Position numbers and translations under genes: made by a program. The notes below the pieces were generated by a model. The model had not been told where the DNA came from. It was given only the letters and a program-made list of their open reading frames with translations, and searched no databases. 64,000 nt of DNA from CF-46 sp963760735 (GTDB taxonomy: Bacteria; Chloroflexota; Limnocylindria; Limnocylindrales; CSP1-4), in assembly GCA_963760735.1 (NCBI GenBank), contig CAVXEB010000002.1:310001-374000 (forward strand). The letters run 5' to 3'. This document shows positions 52,910 to 61,884 of the stretch, one piece after another. Each line of letters starts with the position of its first letter. Position 1 is the stretch's first letter.

Positions 52910-54013
52910 ATGGCCACCGCGGTGCGGCGCACGCCGCCCCTTCGAAGCGCCGACCAGGAGATCCGGTTCTGCCGATCCGGTGACGGGACGCGGCTTGCCT
53001 ACGCCGTCCACGGGTCGGGGCCGCCGATCGTCGTTGCGTCGTGCTGGCTGAGCCACCTCCAGCACGACTGGCGCAGCCCGGTCTGGCGCCACTTCCTCGA
53101 CGACCTCGGCGCGATCGCAACGGTGATCCGGTACGACGAACGCGGCTTCGGGATGTCGGACTGGGAGGTGAGCGACTTCTCGCTCGCGGCGCGGGTCGCC
53201 GACCTCGAGGCGATCGTGGCCGCGGCCGGACTCGACCGATTCGCCCTGCTCGGGATGTCCGGCGGCTCGGCGGTCGCCCTCGCGTTCGCCATCGCTCACC
53301 CCGACGACGTCACCCGGCTCGTCCTGTACGGCACGGTCTGCGGGATTCCGCTCGACTGGGCCGGCGACGCCCTGGCCGAGGAGGAGACGTATCGCAGCAT
53401 GATCCGCGTCGGCTGGGCCAAGGAGGATCCGGTCTTCCGGCGGGTGTTCACCACGCGCTTCATCCCGGACGCCTCCGAGGAGCAGCTCCGCTGGTTCGAC
53501 GAGCTTCAGCGCGTGTCGACCTCTCCGCAGAACGCCGTCGCGAGCCGGATCGCCCGTCAGGAGGTCGACATCGCCGATGATCTCCACCGGATCACCGCGC
53601 CGACCCTCGTTCTCCAGGCGACCGGGGACCGCTCGATGACCTTCGACAACGCCATCGAGGTCACGTCGCGCATCGATGGCTCGCGACTCGTCGCACTCGA
53701 CAGCAACAACCACATCCTGCTCGCCGACGAGCCAGCGTGGGCCACGTTCGTCGACGAGGTGACCGCGTTCCTCGAGCCGGACCGGGCGGCGGCGGCGCAG
53801 GACGAGGACGGATCGATCACCTCCCTGTCGGGTCGCGAGCTCGAGGTTCTCCGGGCCTGCGCGGATGGCCACACGAATGAGGAGATCGCGACGGAGCTGG
53901 GTCTCAGCCCGCGGACGATCGAACGCCACCTGTCGAACGTCTACCTGAAGCTCGGGTTGTCCGGCCCCGCCGCGCGGGCCGGCGCCGTCGCCCGGTACCT
54001 GCGCCGACCCTGA
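52910..54013 (+). CDS. Alpha/beta hydrolase fused to LuxR-type HTH domain
   Basis: The 367-residue protein has an alpha/beta-hydrolase domain (about 15-290): oxyanion region HGSGPPIVVAS, nucleophile Ser in LLGMSGGSAVAL, Asp in LQATGDRSM, His in SNNHILLADEP. A LuxR/GerE helix-turn-helix follows (about 305-365; LSGRELEVLRACADGHTNEE, LGLSPRTIERHLSNVYLKLG). The catalytic residues seem intact, so the hydrolase part may bind or turn over a ligand that gates DNA binding, a one-component sensor. Target genes and ligand are unknown. Within 50 bases of the UbiA gene, same direction. Confidence 0.83.
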   Translation: MATAVRRTPPLRSADQEIRFCRSGDGTRLAYAVHGSGPPIVVASCWLSHLQHDWRSPVWRHFLDDLGAIATVIRYDERGFGMSDWEVSDFSLAARVADLEAIVAAAGLDRFALLGMSGGSAVALAFAIAHPDDVTRLVLYGTVCGIPLDWAGDALAEEETYRSMIRVGWAKEDPVFRRVFTTRFIPDASEEQLRWFDELQRVSTSPQNAVASRIARQEVDIADDLHRITAPTLVLQATGDRSMTFDNAIEVTSRIDGSRLVALDSNNHILLADEPAWATFVDEVTAFLEPDRAAAAQDEDGSITSLSGRELEVLRACADGHTNEEIATELGLSPRTIERHLSNVYLKLGLSGPAARAGAVARYLRRP

Positions 54014-54149
54014 CGACTGCGTGTCGGCCGCCACGTCCCATGTCCGGGTGCGCCGCGGATTGCGTGCCACCGCGGTTCCGCAAGCGCCGCACCCGCCGAT
54101 ACGGTGCCGACGAGCCCGATGAGGAGGCTCGTCAGCGGAGGACCCGACG

Positions 54150-54638
54150 ATGGTCGCCACGATCCATGAGACCGAAGCCACGTTCCACGCCGATCCCGCG
54201 AAGGCTCGCACGAAGCCCACCGTGACTGCGACGCTTGTCAACGGACGGGCCCGCCTGTCCGCCGGCCCGTTCAACTGGGACGCGGACCTGCCGGCGGTCA
54301 TCGGCGGCGAGAATCTCGCCCCGAGCCCGACGGCCTACCTGCTCGGCGCGCTTGCCGGCTGCGCCGTCGCGTTCCTGCGGGACACGCTCGCACCGCAGTT
54401 CGGCGTCGAGATCGACGACGTGACCGCCATCGCCAGCGCCGGTTCGGACCTCCGCGGCCTGCTCGGCATCGACGCCGCTGCCCCCGACCTCGCCGACCTG
54501 GCCCTCGACATCAAGGTCTCGTCGAGCTCGCCGAATGACCGGATCGAGGCGATGCTGGCCGCCTGGCGCGAGCGGTGCCCGATCTACCTGGCGCTGCTGA
54601 AGCCGAACGCGATCGAGCTGACGACCGCCGTCGCCTAA
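54150..54638 (+). CDS. OsmC/Ohr-family peroxiredoxin-like protein
   Basis: The 162-residue protein fits the OsmC superfamily: Glu54 in GGENLAPSPTAYLLGALAGC, first catalytic Cys71 and second Cys143 in RERCPIYLALLKP. OsmC/Ohr proteins reduce organic hydroperoxides using a Cys pair and low-molecular thiols or lipoyl proteins. The start has GCGGAGGA upstream. The stop overlaps the convergent cystathionine beta-synthase stop (shared bases 54635-54638). Physiological substrate unknown. Confidence 0.87.
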   Translation: MVATIHETEATFHADPAKARTKPTVTATLVNGRARLSAGPFNWDADLPAVIGGENLAPSPTAYLLGALAGCAVAFLRDTLAPQFGVEIDDVTAIASAGSDLRGLLGIDAAAPDLADLALDIKVSSSSPNDRIEAMLAAWRERCPIYLALLKPNAIELTTAVA

Positions 54639-56056
54639 GCCTGTCCGCGCGACCGGTGCGAGAGGTACTCGAGGAGGTCGAGCTTCGTGACCACGCCCGC
54701 CGGCTGCTCGCCGCGAACCGCGACGACGGCCGGCGAGCCGCCGCTCAGGAGCGCGAACGCCTCATCGAGCGTGGCCGAGGCGTCGGCAAGGGGCAGCGGC
54801 GCGTCCATCACCTCGCCGACGGTCCGATCGACGATCGACGGATCGCGGAATGCCCGCTCCAGCAGGCCCTTCTCGCTGATCGACCCGACGATCCCGGCCA
54901 CGGCGTCCCCCTCGGCGTCCTCCGACACCGGCATCTGGGAGATCCCGAACTCCTGGAGCCGCTCGATCGCGGCACCGACCCGCTCGGTGGTGCGGGCGAC
55001 AACGACCGATGGCCGCTCGACCTCGTGGTGGCGGCTCGCGAGCAGATCGGCGATCCGGGCGACGGCCCCGGTCGTGGCGAGCAGGCCGTTCACCCGCATC
55101 CATTCGTCGTTGTAGACCTTCGAGAGGTAGTTCCGGCCGCTGTCGGGCAGGAGGACGACGATCACCTTGCCGGGCCCCTCCCCCGCGTCCGTCAGCTCCC
55201 GGGCGACGGCCAGCGCGGCGACGAGCGCCGTGCCGCACGAGCCACCGGCCAGGATTCCCTCCTCGCGAGTGAGCCGGCGGGCCGCCGCGAACGCGTCGCG
55301 GTCGCTGACCCGGACCCAGCGGTCGACGACCGCCGGGTCGTAGGTGCCGGGAAAGAAGTCTTCGCCGACACCCTCGGTCAGGTACGGCCTGGCGGTGTCG
55401 CCCGACAGGACCGAGCCCTCCGGATCGGCGCCGACGACGACGACGTCCGGGTTCCGCTCGCGGAGGAAGTGGCCCGCGCCCGAGATCGTCCCGCCGGTCC
55501 CGACGCTTGCGACGAAGTGGGTCAGGCGGCCCTCCGTCTGCTCCCAGATCTCCGGGCCCGTGGTCCTCTCGTGGGCGGTCGGGTTCTCGAGGTTCCAGTA
55601 CTGGTCCGGCTTGAACGCCCCCGGGATGTCCCGGGCGAGGCGGGCGGCGACCGAGTAGTAGGACTCCGGCGACTCCGGGTTGACGTTCGTCGGGCAGAGG
55701 ACGACCTCCGCCCCGTACGCCCGGAGGAGCGCCTGCTTCTCGGTCGACTGCTTGTCGGCCATCACGAAGATGCAGCGATAGCCCTTGAGCGCCGCCGCGA
55801 TCGCGAGCCCATGACCGGTGTTGCCGGACGTCGGCTCGATGATCGTCCCGCCGGGCTTGAGGAGCCCGGCGCGCTCGGCCGCCTCGATCATCGGCAGGCC
55901 GATCCGGTCCTTCACGGATCCGCCGGGGTTCAGCATCTCGAGCTTCGCGAGGACGAGCGGCTGGCGCTCGACGGGACCCAGGTCGCGGGTCACCCGGCTG
56001 AGCCGGACGAGGGGTGTCCGGCCGACGAGGTCGAGGATCGTCTCGGCGTACTGCAT
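54635..56056 (-). CDS. Cystathionine beta-synthase with C-terminal CBS pair
   Basis: The 473-residue enzyme has a PLP fold-type II domain (1-330): Schiff-base Lys49 in NPGGSVKDR, TSGNTGHG (75-82), GTGGTISGAGHFL and SCGTALVAAL, plus ILAGGSCG. A CBS-domain pair (about 340-470; RTTERVGAAIERLQEFGISQ, TLDEAFALLSGG) should bind an adenine nucleotide. It condenses serine (or O-acetylserine) with homocysteine; the GEDFFPGTYD segment is characteristic of CBS over cysteine synthase. With 50450-51673 it gives the reverse transsulfuration route to cysteine. Length is as in bacterial CBS. Confidence 0.9.
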   Translation of the reverse strand: MQYAETILDLVGRTPLVRLSRVTRDLGPVERQPLVLAKLEMLNPGGSVKDRIGLPMIEAAERAGLLKPGGTIIEPTSGNTGHGLAIAAALKGYRCIFVMADKQSTEKQALLRAYGAEVVLCPTNVNPESPESYYSVAARLARDIPGAFKPDQYWNLENPTAHERTTGPEIWEQTEGRLTHFVASVGTGGTISGAGHFLRERNPDVVVVGADPEGSVLSGDTARPYLTEGVGEDFFPGTYDPAVVDRWVRVSDRDAFAAARRLTREEGILAGGSCGTALVAALAVARELTDAGEGPGKVIVVLLPDSGRNYLSKVYNDEWMRVNGLLATTGAVARIADLLASRHHEVERPSVVVARTTERVGAAIERLQEFGISQMPVSEDAEGDAVAGIVGSISEKGLLERAFRDPSIVDRTVGEVMDAPLPLADASATLDEAFALLSGGSPAVVAVRGEQPAGVVTKLDLLEYLSHRSRGQA

Positions 56057-56111
56057 GGCCCGAGGATAGCCGGGGCGACGCTGCCGCCGACCGCCGGAGC
56101 CGGCGACACCC

Positions 56112-57770
56112 TCAGCCGCGGAGGAGGTCCTCGGCGAGCCGCTGCTCCGCGATCTCCGCGGCGATCACGCGGCTGCGTGGCTGGCCGGTCAGGGCCGCCA
56201 GGAACGGCTCGCGGCCGATCGCCAGGAGGCCTGCGTCGGTTTCCGCCCGCACCGTGGCGGTCCGGGGCACGTCGCGGACGAGGGCGATCTCGCCGAAGCC
56301 GTCGCCGCTCCCGAGGCGCCGGACGTCCATGCCGTCGACCTCGACCTCCAGCTCGCCGACGGTCACGACATAGAAGCTGTCGCCCGGCTCGCCGGCCCGG
56401 ATCACCGTCGTTCCCTTCGGGACCTCGACGCGCACGGCTGCCGTCGCGAGCCGTTCGAGGACCGGCGCCGACAGGGGACCGAGCATCGACAGGCCGCGGA
56501 GCAGCCGCAGCTCCTCAGCGCGCGCCGGGTCGAGGCGGTCGGCTGCCCGGATCGCCCGACCGAGGATCAGGAACGCGATCGGGAGGGACAGGCCGGCGAT
56601 CGCGAAGGCGATGCGGTCGCCGACCGCGGCCACGAGCAGCGGCACCGCCAGCGCCCCGACCGCGGTCGAGCCCATCATCAAGCCCTGGAGGACGCCGAAG
56701 ACCCGGCTCATCACGTCGTCGCCAGCGAGCCGCTGGATCAACGTCTGGGCCGCCACGGCGGTCAGCCCCGAACCGACGCCGGCGGCGACGAGCAGCGTCA
56801 CCGCAGCGACCGGTCCCGGAACGCCCGCGATCGCGGCGATCGCGATGCCGAACAGGGCGCAGCTCGCCCCGAGCGCGACGCCGAGTCGTTCCCGCCCGAC
56901 CAGCAGGAGGGCCGCCGCGGCCCCGATCGTGGCCCCGACGCCGGCCGCCGCGCCGAGGTAACCCACGCCGCTCTCGCCGAGGCCGAGGACGTCGATCGCG
57001 AGGACCGCGTAGAAGATGTCGAGGGCACCGATGAGGAAGGTCGCCCACGTCGCGATCGCCACGACCGAGGCGAGCCGCCGGTCCGACCGGATCGCCGCGA
57101 GGCCGGCCACGATCTCGGTGAACCGCGATTCCGCCGGGCGCCCCGGAACCACGCTCCGCGCGACGGCGGGGAGTGGCCGCGCCGCGCGGGCGATGCCCGC
57201 GATCGCCAGGCTCCCGAAGAGATTGCCGACCGCGGCGACCGCGAAGACAGCCGTCGGTCCCCCGATCCCGATCAGGATCCCCGCCCCAAGGGGACCGAGG
57301 AGCGACCCACCGCTCTCGACCATGCCCGAGACGACGTTCGCGGCGGTGAGCTCGTCCGGCGAGGCGACGACTTCCGGGAGGAGCGAGGCGTGGACGGGCC
57401 GCGAGAAGCTGACCGCCGTCGCGGTGAGCGTCGCGAGCGCGTAGACGGCCAGCGGCGGGGCGTCGACCCCGAGCGCGACCGCGGTGAGCGCCATGAGCAT
57501 CGACTGGATCGCATACGTCCCGAGCAGTACGCGAGCCCGCGGGAACCGGTCGCCGAGGCCGGCAACCGTGGGCGCGAGGAGGACCGATGGCGCCAGCTCG
57601 ACGAAGACGACGAGCCCGGCCTCGGTAGCACCGCCCCGACCATAGGCGTAGACGATGACGGCGACCCACGTCGACCATTCGCCGAAGGCGAATGTCAGGT
57701 ACGCGAGCTGGAGCCGGGCCAGGCGAGGGTTCGCGAACGCGGCGGCGAGGACGCCGAACCGACCGGACAT
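56112..57770 (-). CDS. MFS transporter fused to a cyclic-nucleotide-binding domain
   Basis: The 552-residue protein combines an MFS domain of about 12 helices (1-410; LAAAFANPRLARLQLAYLTF, GDRFPRARVLLG, FSRPVHASLLPEVV) with a C-terminal Crp-like cNMP/regulatory domain (about 430-545; VEVPKGTTVIRAGEPGDSFY, VTVGELEVEVDG, GDGFGEIALVRDVPRTATVR). The GFGEIALVRDVPRTAT phosphate-binding cassette is intact, with Arg before TAT. The transporter may be gated by cAMP or cGMP. The substrate is unknown. ATG 57770 begins the first helix. No signal of co-transcription with CBS beyond same direction. Confidence 0.85.
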   Translation of the reverse strand: MSGRFGVLAAAFANPRLARLQLAYLTFAFGEWSTWVAVIVYAYGRGGATEAGLVVFVELAPSVLLAPTVAGLGDRFPRARVLLGTYAIQSMLMALTAVALGVDAPPLAVYALATLTATAVSFSRPVHASLLPEVVASPDELTAANVVSGMVESGGSLLGPLGAGILIGIGGPTAVFAVAAVGNLFGSLAIAGIARAARPLPAVARSVVPGRPAESRFTEIVAGLAAIRSDRRLASVVAIATWATFLIGALDIFYAVLAIDVLGLGESGVGYLGAAAGVGATIGAAAALLLVGRERLGVALGASCALFGIAIAAIAGVPGPVAAVTLLVAAGVGSGLTAVAAQTLIQRLAGDDVMSRVFGVLQGLMMGSTAVGALAVPLLVAAVGDRIAFAIAGLSLPIAFLILGRAIRAADRLDPARAEELRLLRGLSMLGPLSAPVLERLATAAVRVEVPKGTTVIRAGEPGDSFYVVTVGELEVEVDGMDVRRLGSGDGFGEIALVRDVPRTATVRAETDAGLLAIGREPFLAALTGQPRSRVIAAEIAEQRLAEDLLRG

Positions 57771-57825
57771 CCGCGGAGGATGGCACGCGGACGTCGCCCG
57801 AACGACGCCGCGGCGCGTATCTCGG

Positions 57826-58809
57826 TCAGGCGGCGGGCGGCTCGTCCCGGTCGAGCCGTCCCGGCCGGAGGAGCAGCCACGTCAGCCGCCTGCGCAGCCG
57901 GCGAGGATGGTTCGGCGGGTCGACGGTCAGGGGATGGAGCTCCACCACGACCGGGCCGAGGATGCCCTCGAGAGCGGTGCTGAGTCGGCGGCCGAGGTCG
58001 AGCTCCGCCCGAGACCCGGCGGCGGGCCGGATGCCGTCCCAATCGTCACCGAGCAGGCCGGCGACCGACGTCGGCGGCAGGACTCGCGTCACCATCCTGC
58101 GGCCGAGATAGAGCTCCTCGCTCCCGGCCATCGCGAACGGCACGATCGGGGCGCCGGTCCGGAGGGCGATCACCGCCCAGCCGACCCGGAACGGTCCGAT
58201 CCGGCCGGCCGGGCCGCTGACCGTGCCCTCGGGCATCTGGGCGAAGACCGCGCCGTTGCCGACGACCGCCCGCGCCGAGGCGACATGCGGGTCCGCCCCG
58301 ACCCCGCCGCGCCAGACCGGCAGCAGCCCGCCGACGCGATGGACCAGCCGCTCCCGCCAGCGACTCGTGAACGTCGACGGGGCGCTCCCGAGGAACCAGA
58401 CGCGTGGCTGGATCGGGAGGGCGTGGATGACGAGGAACGGATCCATCCAGCCGCGGTGCGCCGCCCCGACGAGCAGGTAGCCGCCTCCGTGCGGCAGGTG
58501 CTCCTGGCCGGACGTCTCGATGCGGAACCGGAACAGGCCGAACAGGACGAAGCGGGCGAGCAGGCGGAGCGCTCGGTACAGGATCGACGCCTTCGCCTCC
58601 GGCGTCCGGCCGAGCCAGGCGAGCCCCTCGACGGCGCCGCCCCGGGCGTCGGCAAGCGCCTGGGGGGAGAGCCGGCCCGGCGGTGGACGGTTCCGGGTCG
58701 AGGGCGGCGCTGGCTCCGTCGGAGGCGGCACGTCAGGACGCTGGACGCGTGCCCTCGTCGAGGTCGGCGGCCGCGGCGGCACCGCGCGGCTCGACGCCGG
58801 CGGCCCCAT
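57826..58809 (-). CDS. PlsC-like lysophospholipid acyltransferase family protein
   Basis: The 327-residue protein has motif I HRGWMD (HxxxxD), motif II region FLGSAPSTFTSRW, and motif III MPEGTVSG (PEGT), within a membrane-proximal core (about 85-300). It should transfer acyl chains from acyl-ACP/CoA to lysophospholipid or glycerol-3-phosphate. The start is uncertain: ATG 58809 overlaps the Lgt gene's acidic tail by 77 bases, and residues 1-50 are Pro/Arg-rich, so a later start is likely. It lies downstream of lgt in the same direction. Confidence 0.8.
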   Translation of the reverse strand: MGPPASSRAVPPRPPTSTRARVQRPDVPPPTEPAPPSTRNRPPPGRLSPQALADARGGAVEGLAWLGRTPEAKASILYRALRLLARFVLFGLFRFRIETSGQEHLPHGGGYLLVGAAHRGWMDPFLVIHALPIQPRVWFLGSAPSTFTSRWRERLVHRVGGLLPVWRGGVGADPHVASARAVVGNGAVFAQMPEGTVSGPAGRIGPFRVGWAVIALRTGAPIVPFAMAGSEELYLGRRMVTRVLPPTSVAGLLGDDWDGIRPAAGSRAELDLGRRLSTALEGILGPVVVELHPLTVDPPNHPRRLRRRLTWLLLRPGRLDRDEPPAA

Positions 58810-59776
58810 CGGCTTCGTCGTCGTCGTCCACCTCGACGTCGTCCGGTTCGTCCTCGGCTTCGTCGTCGTCCCAGAAGGCCGCCTCGTCGTCGGCCGTTCG
58901 TCGCTCGCCGGGTTGCGGCAGCAGATCGGCTGCGGTCTGCGCCGGCCGCCCCGGACCGTGTCGATACCAGAGCCCGATCAGGCCCGTGAGGATGAACCCG
59001 AGCGTGACGAGCTGCGCGGTCGGGATCCCGAAGAACGTCCAGTTGTCGTGGCGGAACGTCTCGAGCACGAACCGGGTCAACCCGTACCAGACGAAGAAGA
59101 TCAGGAGCAGGTCGCCCGACATCAACCGCCGCGACCAGTGCCGGCCGAGCCAGATCAGGACGAGCGCCCCGACGATCCCCGAGATCAATTCGTACAGGAA
59201 CAACGGGTGAAAGTGCGTCGTGATCGGATACGTCGAGCACGGGTAGTCGGCGATCCGATGGGCGCAGTCGATCGTGATCCCCCACGGCAGGGTCGTCGGC
59301 GGCCCGTACAGCTCCTGGTTGAAGAAGTTGCCCCAGCGCCCGATCGCTTGCATGACGAAGAGGCCGGGGGCGACCGCGTCGGCCCACTGCGGGAAGTCCA
59401 GGTGCTTGTACCGGATGAAGAGCCAGGCGGCGATCGTGCCGGTGACGATCCCGCCCGGCACGCCGAGCCCCGTGAAGCCGGCGAACGCGTAGGAGCCGTC
59501 GGGCTGGATCGCGATCGGGAGGATCGCGGTGATCGGGTGGTCCGCGTACAGGTGCCACTGATCGATCAGGTGGTAGACGCGGCCGCCGACCAGCGCCGCG
59601 ACCGCGACGACGATCATCCCGGTCCCGACGACGTTCTCGTCGAGGCCTCGGAACCGTGCCTCCCGGACGATGACCCAGTAAACGGCGGCGAGGCCCACCG
59701 CGTACGCGATCCCGTACCAGTAGACGGGGAAGCCGAGGATCCGGATGAAGACGGGGTCGGGGAAGATGTCGATCAT
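58733..59776 (-). CDS. lgt: Prolipoprotein diacylglyceryl transferase (Lgt)
   Basis: The 347-residue membrane enzyme attaches diacylglycerol to the lipobox cysteine of prelipoproteins, of which at least three are encoded here. It has about seven helices and the signature QAIGRWGNFFNQELYG (essential Arg, Asn and Glu). HPLFLYE and a C-terminal RFVLETFRHDNW (RxxxExxR) are also present. The His103 of E. coli Lgt is not conserved (GLGVPGGIV), as in other actinobacterial-type enzymes. A 75-residue Asp/Glu-rich disordered tail (about 270-347) is unusual. ATG 59776 begins the first helix (MIDIFPDPVF). Confidence 0.9.
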   Translation of the reverse strand: MIDIFPDPVFIRILGFPVYWYGIAYAVGLAAVYWVIVREARFRGLDENVVGTGMIVVAVAALVGGRVYHLIDQWHLYADHPITAILPIAIQPDGSYAFAGFTGLGVPGGIVTGTIAAWLFIRYKHLDFPQWADAVAPGLFVMQAIGRWGNFFNQELYGPPTTLPWGITIDCAHRIADYPCSTYPITTHFHPLFLYELISGIVGALVLIWLGRHWSRRLMSGDLLLIFFVWYGLTRFVLETFRHDNWTFFGIPTAQLVTLGFILTGLIGLWYRHGPGRPAQTAADLLPQPGERRTADDEAAFWDDDEAEDEPDDVEVDDDDEADGAAGVEPRGAAAAADLDEGTRPAS

Positions 59777-59842
59777 GGCTGCGGAGTGTACGGGCTGGTC
59801 GCGTGACCGCGGCCGTTCGGCAGTTCCCTGTACTCTCCCGGG

Positions 59843-60289
59843 GTGAACGCGGAGTTCAACTGGTGGCTCCTGATCGTCGGCCTCGTGATCGGCGCGGGCC
59901 TCGTCTGGCTCATCCTCGCCGACAGCGCGCGACGTGATGCCGACGTCGCCGCACGGGAGCGCGCGGGCGAGGCCCGCTGGATCGCCGAGGAGCTGCGACG
60001 CGCGGGCAGCCCCATCGTCATTGAAGAGGTCGCGGTCGTCCTCGAGCTCCATGCCGCGTATCTCGCGGGCCCGCCGCCGGACGAGACGGTCGCCGATCCG
60101 GTCGCGGGCACAACGACGCCAGGTCCGGCCGTCGCGACATCAGCGGGGACGACCGACCAGCCCGCGTCGACCTCGCCCGAGCCGCGGCCGGCGCCGGGGA
60201 CGACCGTCGGTGGGAGCCTGCCGAGACGATCGACGATCGGGCAGGCCGCGGGGTCGCCACGCAGCGACGGGGACGGCCTCCCGATCTGA
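59843..60289 (+). CDS. Small single-span membrane protein, unknown function
   Basis: A 148-residue protein starting at GTG 59843 with one N-terminal helix (about 8-26, WLLIVGLVIGAGLVWLILA), an Arg/Glu-rich helical segment (about 30-75, coiled-coil-like: VAARERAGEARWIAEELRRA), and a Pro/Thr/Ser/Gly-rich tail (about 80-148). CTCCCGGGG upstream is a weak site. Divergent from lgt with 66 bases between the starts. No family recognised; topology suggests a cytoplasmic helix. Confidence 0.6.
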   Translation: MNAEFNWWLLIVGLVIGAGLVWLILADSARRDADVAARERAGEARWIAEELRRAGSPIVIEEVAVVLELHAAYLAGPPPDETVADPVAGTTTPGPAVATSAGTTDQPASTSPEPRPAPGTTVGGSLPRRSTIGQAAGSPRSDGDGLPI

Positions 60290-60320
60290 GTCGGACCCCG
60301 GTCGCGTCGCGACCGACTCG

Positions 60321-61208
60321 TCAGCCCTCGCCGACGAGGACCTGTTCGCCGGGCGTCCCGGGCGACGCGAGATCGATGAGCGTGACCCCGAACGTCGCGC
60401 CGTCGTCGACGTTCGCGATCTCGGGGACGTCGCCGACCCAGTAGGCGAGGTTGCCGCCGAAGAACATCTTGCCCATCGGCTTGCGCTGGCCGTTGATCTC
60501 GACCCAGCAGCGGTACTCGTGGCCGGCCGGGGGGGGCGCGAGCTGCTCGGCGACGACCACGAGCTCCTTCGACGACGGCGAGTAGAAGAGCGTGCCGGTC
60601 GTCGGGGCGCCGGTCGTGCTCGCCAGCTCCACCCGCTCGCCGTCCGGCTGCGCGTCGACTCGCAACGTCCAGCGAGCGACATCGCCGAGCGCGTCGATCT
60701 TGGCCGCCTGGGTCCGGAGCGCGGCGTCCAGTCGGGCGTTCATCACGAGCCCCGTGCCCACCACGGCGAGAACGAGGACGGCGGCCATCGCCGCCAGGGT
60801 CCGCCATGGGGCCCGGGAGGCCCGGGGCGTCGAGCCGGCCGATGCAACGGCCGTGACGGGAACCTGCGAGGACGCGATCGCGCCCGAGGGCATCGCGGCC
60901 GCGGGCATCGCGGCGACGCCGGCGGCGGCCTCGGCTCCCCGCGGCCGGCCCATGGCCGCGACGTAGTCCAGCGTCCGCTGCCGGAGCTCGGGCGGGGGCA
61001 CCGCCCGGACCGCGGGGCGGATCACCCCGACCGTCCGGCGCAGCCGCTCCATCTCCTGCGTGCATTCCGGGCAGCCCGCAAGGTGACCGGCGACGAGCGC
61101 CGCGTTCGGCGTGTCCCCGGCCATCATTCGCTCCAGCCCGCCCGGTTCGACCGCGGCGTCCGCGAGCAGCTCTCGTACCTCGTTGTGGTCCATCGCTCCC
61201 ATCGTCAT
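60321..61208 (-). CDS. RskA-type membrane anti-sigma factor
   Basis: The 295-residue protein has an N-terminal zinc anti-sigma motif (His42-x3-Cys46-x2-Cys49 in HLAGCPECTQE), a linker, one membrane helix (about 131-152) and an extracytoplasmic RskA-like domain (about 155-295; DGERVELASTTGAPTTGTLF, YRCWVEINGQRKPMG). Such proteins hold the ECF sigma factor until the membrane part is cleaved or unfolded by a redox or envelope signal. The start overlaps the sigma-factor stop (ATGA, 61205-61208), the classical coupled arrangement. Confidence 0.88.
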   Translation of the reverse strand: MTMGAMDHNEVRELLADAAVEPGGLERMMAGDTPNAALVAGHLAGCPECTQEMERLRRTVGVIRPAVRAVPPPELRQRTLDYVAAMGRPRGAEAAAGVAAMPAAAMPSGAIASSQVPVTAVASAGSTPRASRAPWRTLAAMAAVLVLAVVGTGLVMNARLDAALRTQAAKIDALGDVARWTLRVDAQPDGERVELASTTGAPTTGTLFYSPSSKELVVVAEQLAPPPAGHEYRCWVEINGQRKPMGKMFFGGNLAYWVGDVPEIANVDDGATFGVTLIDLASPGTPGEQVLVGEG

Positions 61209-61882
61209 TCGATTCGTTCGCCGATCGGCACCGGGATCGTTGCCCGGCCGGCGGTCGGCCCAAGGTCGTCCGCGAGCGTCTCGCGCAGCCGAAGCAGCGC
61301 ACGCCGCGTCCGTGTCTTCACGGTCCCGAGGGGCCATCCCAGCCGCTCGGCAATCTCGGTCTGCGTCAGCTCCTCGCGGTACGCGAGGACGATCGCCGTC
61401 CGCTCGGACTCCGGCAGCTCCGCGAGCGCGTCCCGGAGGACCTGCCGCAGCTCCGTCGCCGCCAGCTCACCCTCAGGCCCCAGGCCGATCGTCGCCCCGC
61501 CCAGCACCGTTCCGCTCCCGACCAGCCGGTCGAGCGCCGCCGAATCCTGCTCGTCCTCGCCGCTCGCCGCGGAGAGCGGGATGAGGTTCGGCCGCCGGCC
61601 CGCCGCCCGCAACCGGTCGACGGTCCTGTTCCGGGCGATCGTGTGCAGCCAGGCCGCCAGCGAACCCATCCCCGGATCGAACAGCTCGGCCCGGTTCCAC
61701 AGCGCGAGGAACGTTTCCTGGACCACCTCCTCGGCGACCTGACGATCCGACGTCAATCGGCTCGCCGTCGCGTAGATCGCGTCTACGTGACGGTCGTAGA
61801 TCGCCGCCAGCGCGTCCTGCGACCCGGCGACGACCTCGCGAACGAGGGCGGCGTCATCAATGGGCTGACGGTTCTCTGCCAC
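61205..61882 (-). CDS. ECF RNA polymerase sigma factor (SigK/RpoE-like)
   Basis: The 225-residue sigma factor has region 2 (about 25-95; DRHVDAIYATASRLTSDRQV, EEVVQETFLALWNRA, TIARNRTVDRLR) and region 4 (about 150-205; LAELPESERTAIVLAYREEL, ETLADD) with helix-turn-helix AERLGWPLGTVKTRTRRAL. A Gly/Ala-rich, acidic linker of about 40 residues separates them. It pairs with the downstream RskA-like anti-sigma (overlap ATGA). It starts two bases after the Lrp gene stop, so the three genes form one operon. The regulon is not known. Confidence 0.9.
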   Translation of the reverse strand: MAENRQPIDDAALVREVVAGSQDALAAIYDRHVDAIYATASRLTSDRQVAEEVVQETFLALWNRAELFDPGMGSLAAWLHTIARNRTVDRLRAAGRRPNLIPLSAASGEDEQDSAALDRLVGSGTVLGGATIGLGPEGELAATELRQVLRDALAELPESERTAIVLAYREELTQTEIAERLGWPLGTVKTRTRRALLRLRETLADDLGPTAGRATIPVPIGERIE

Positions 61883-61884
61883 CC

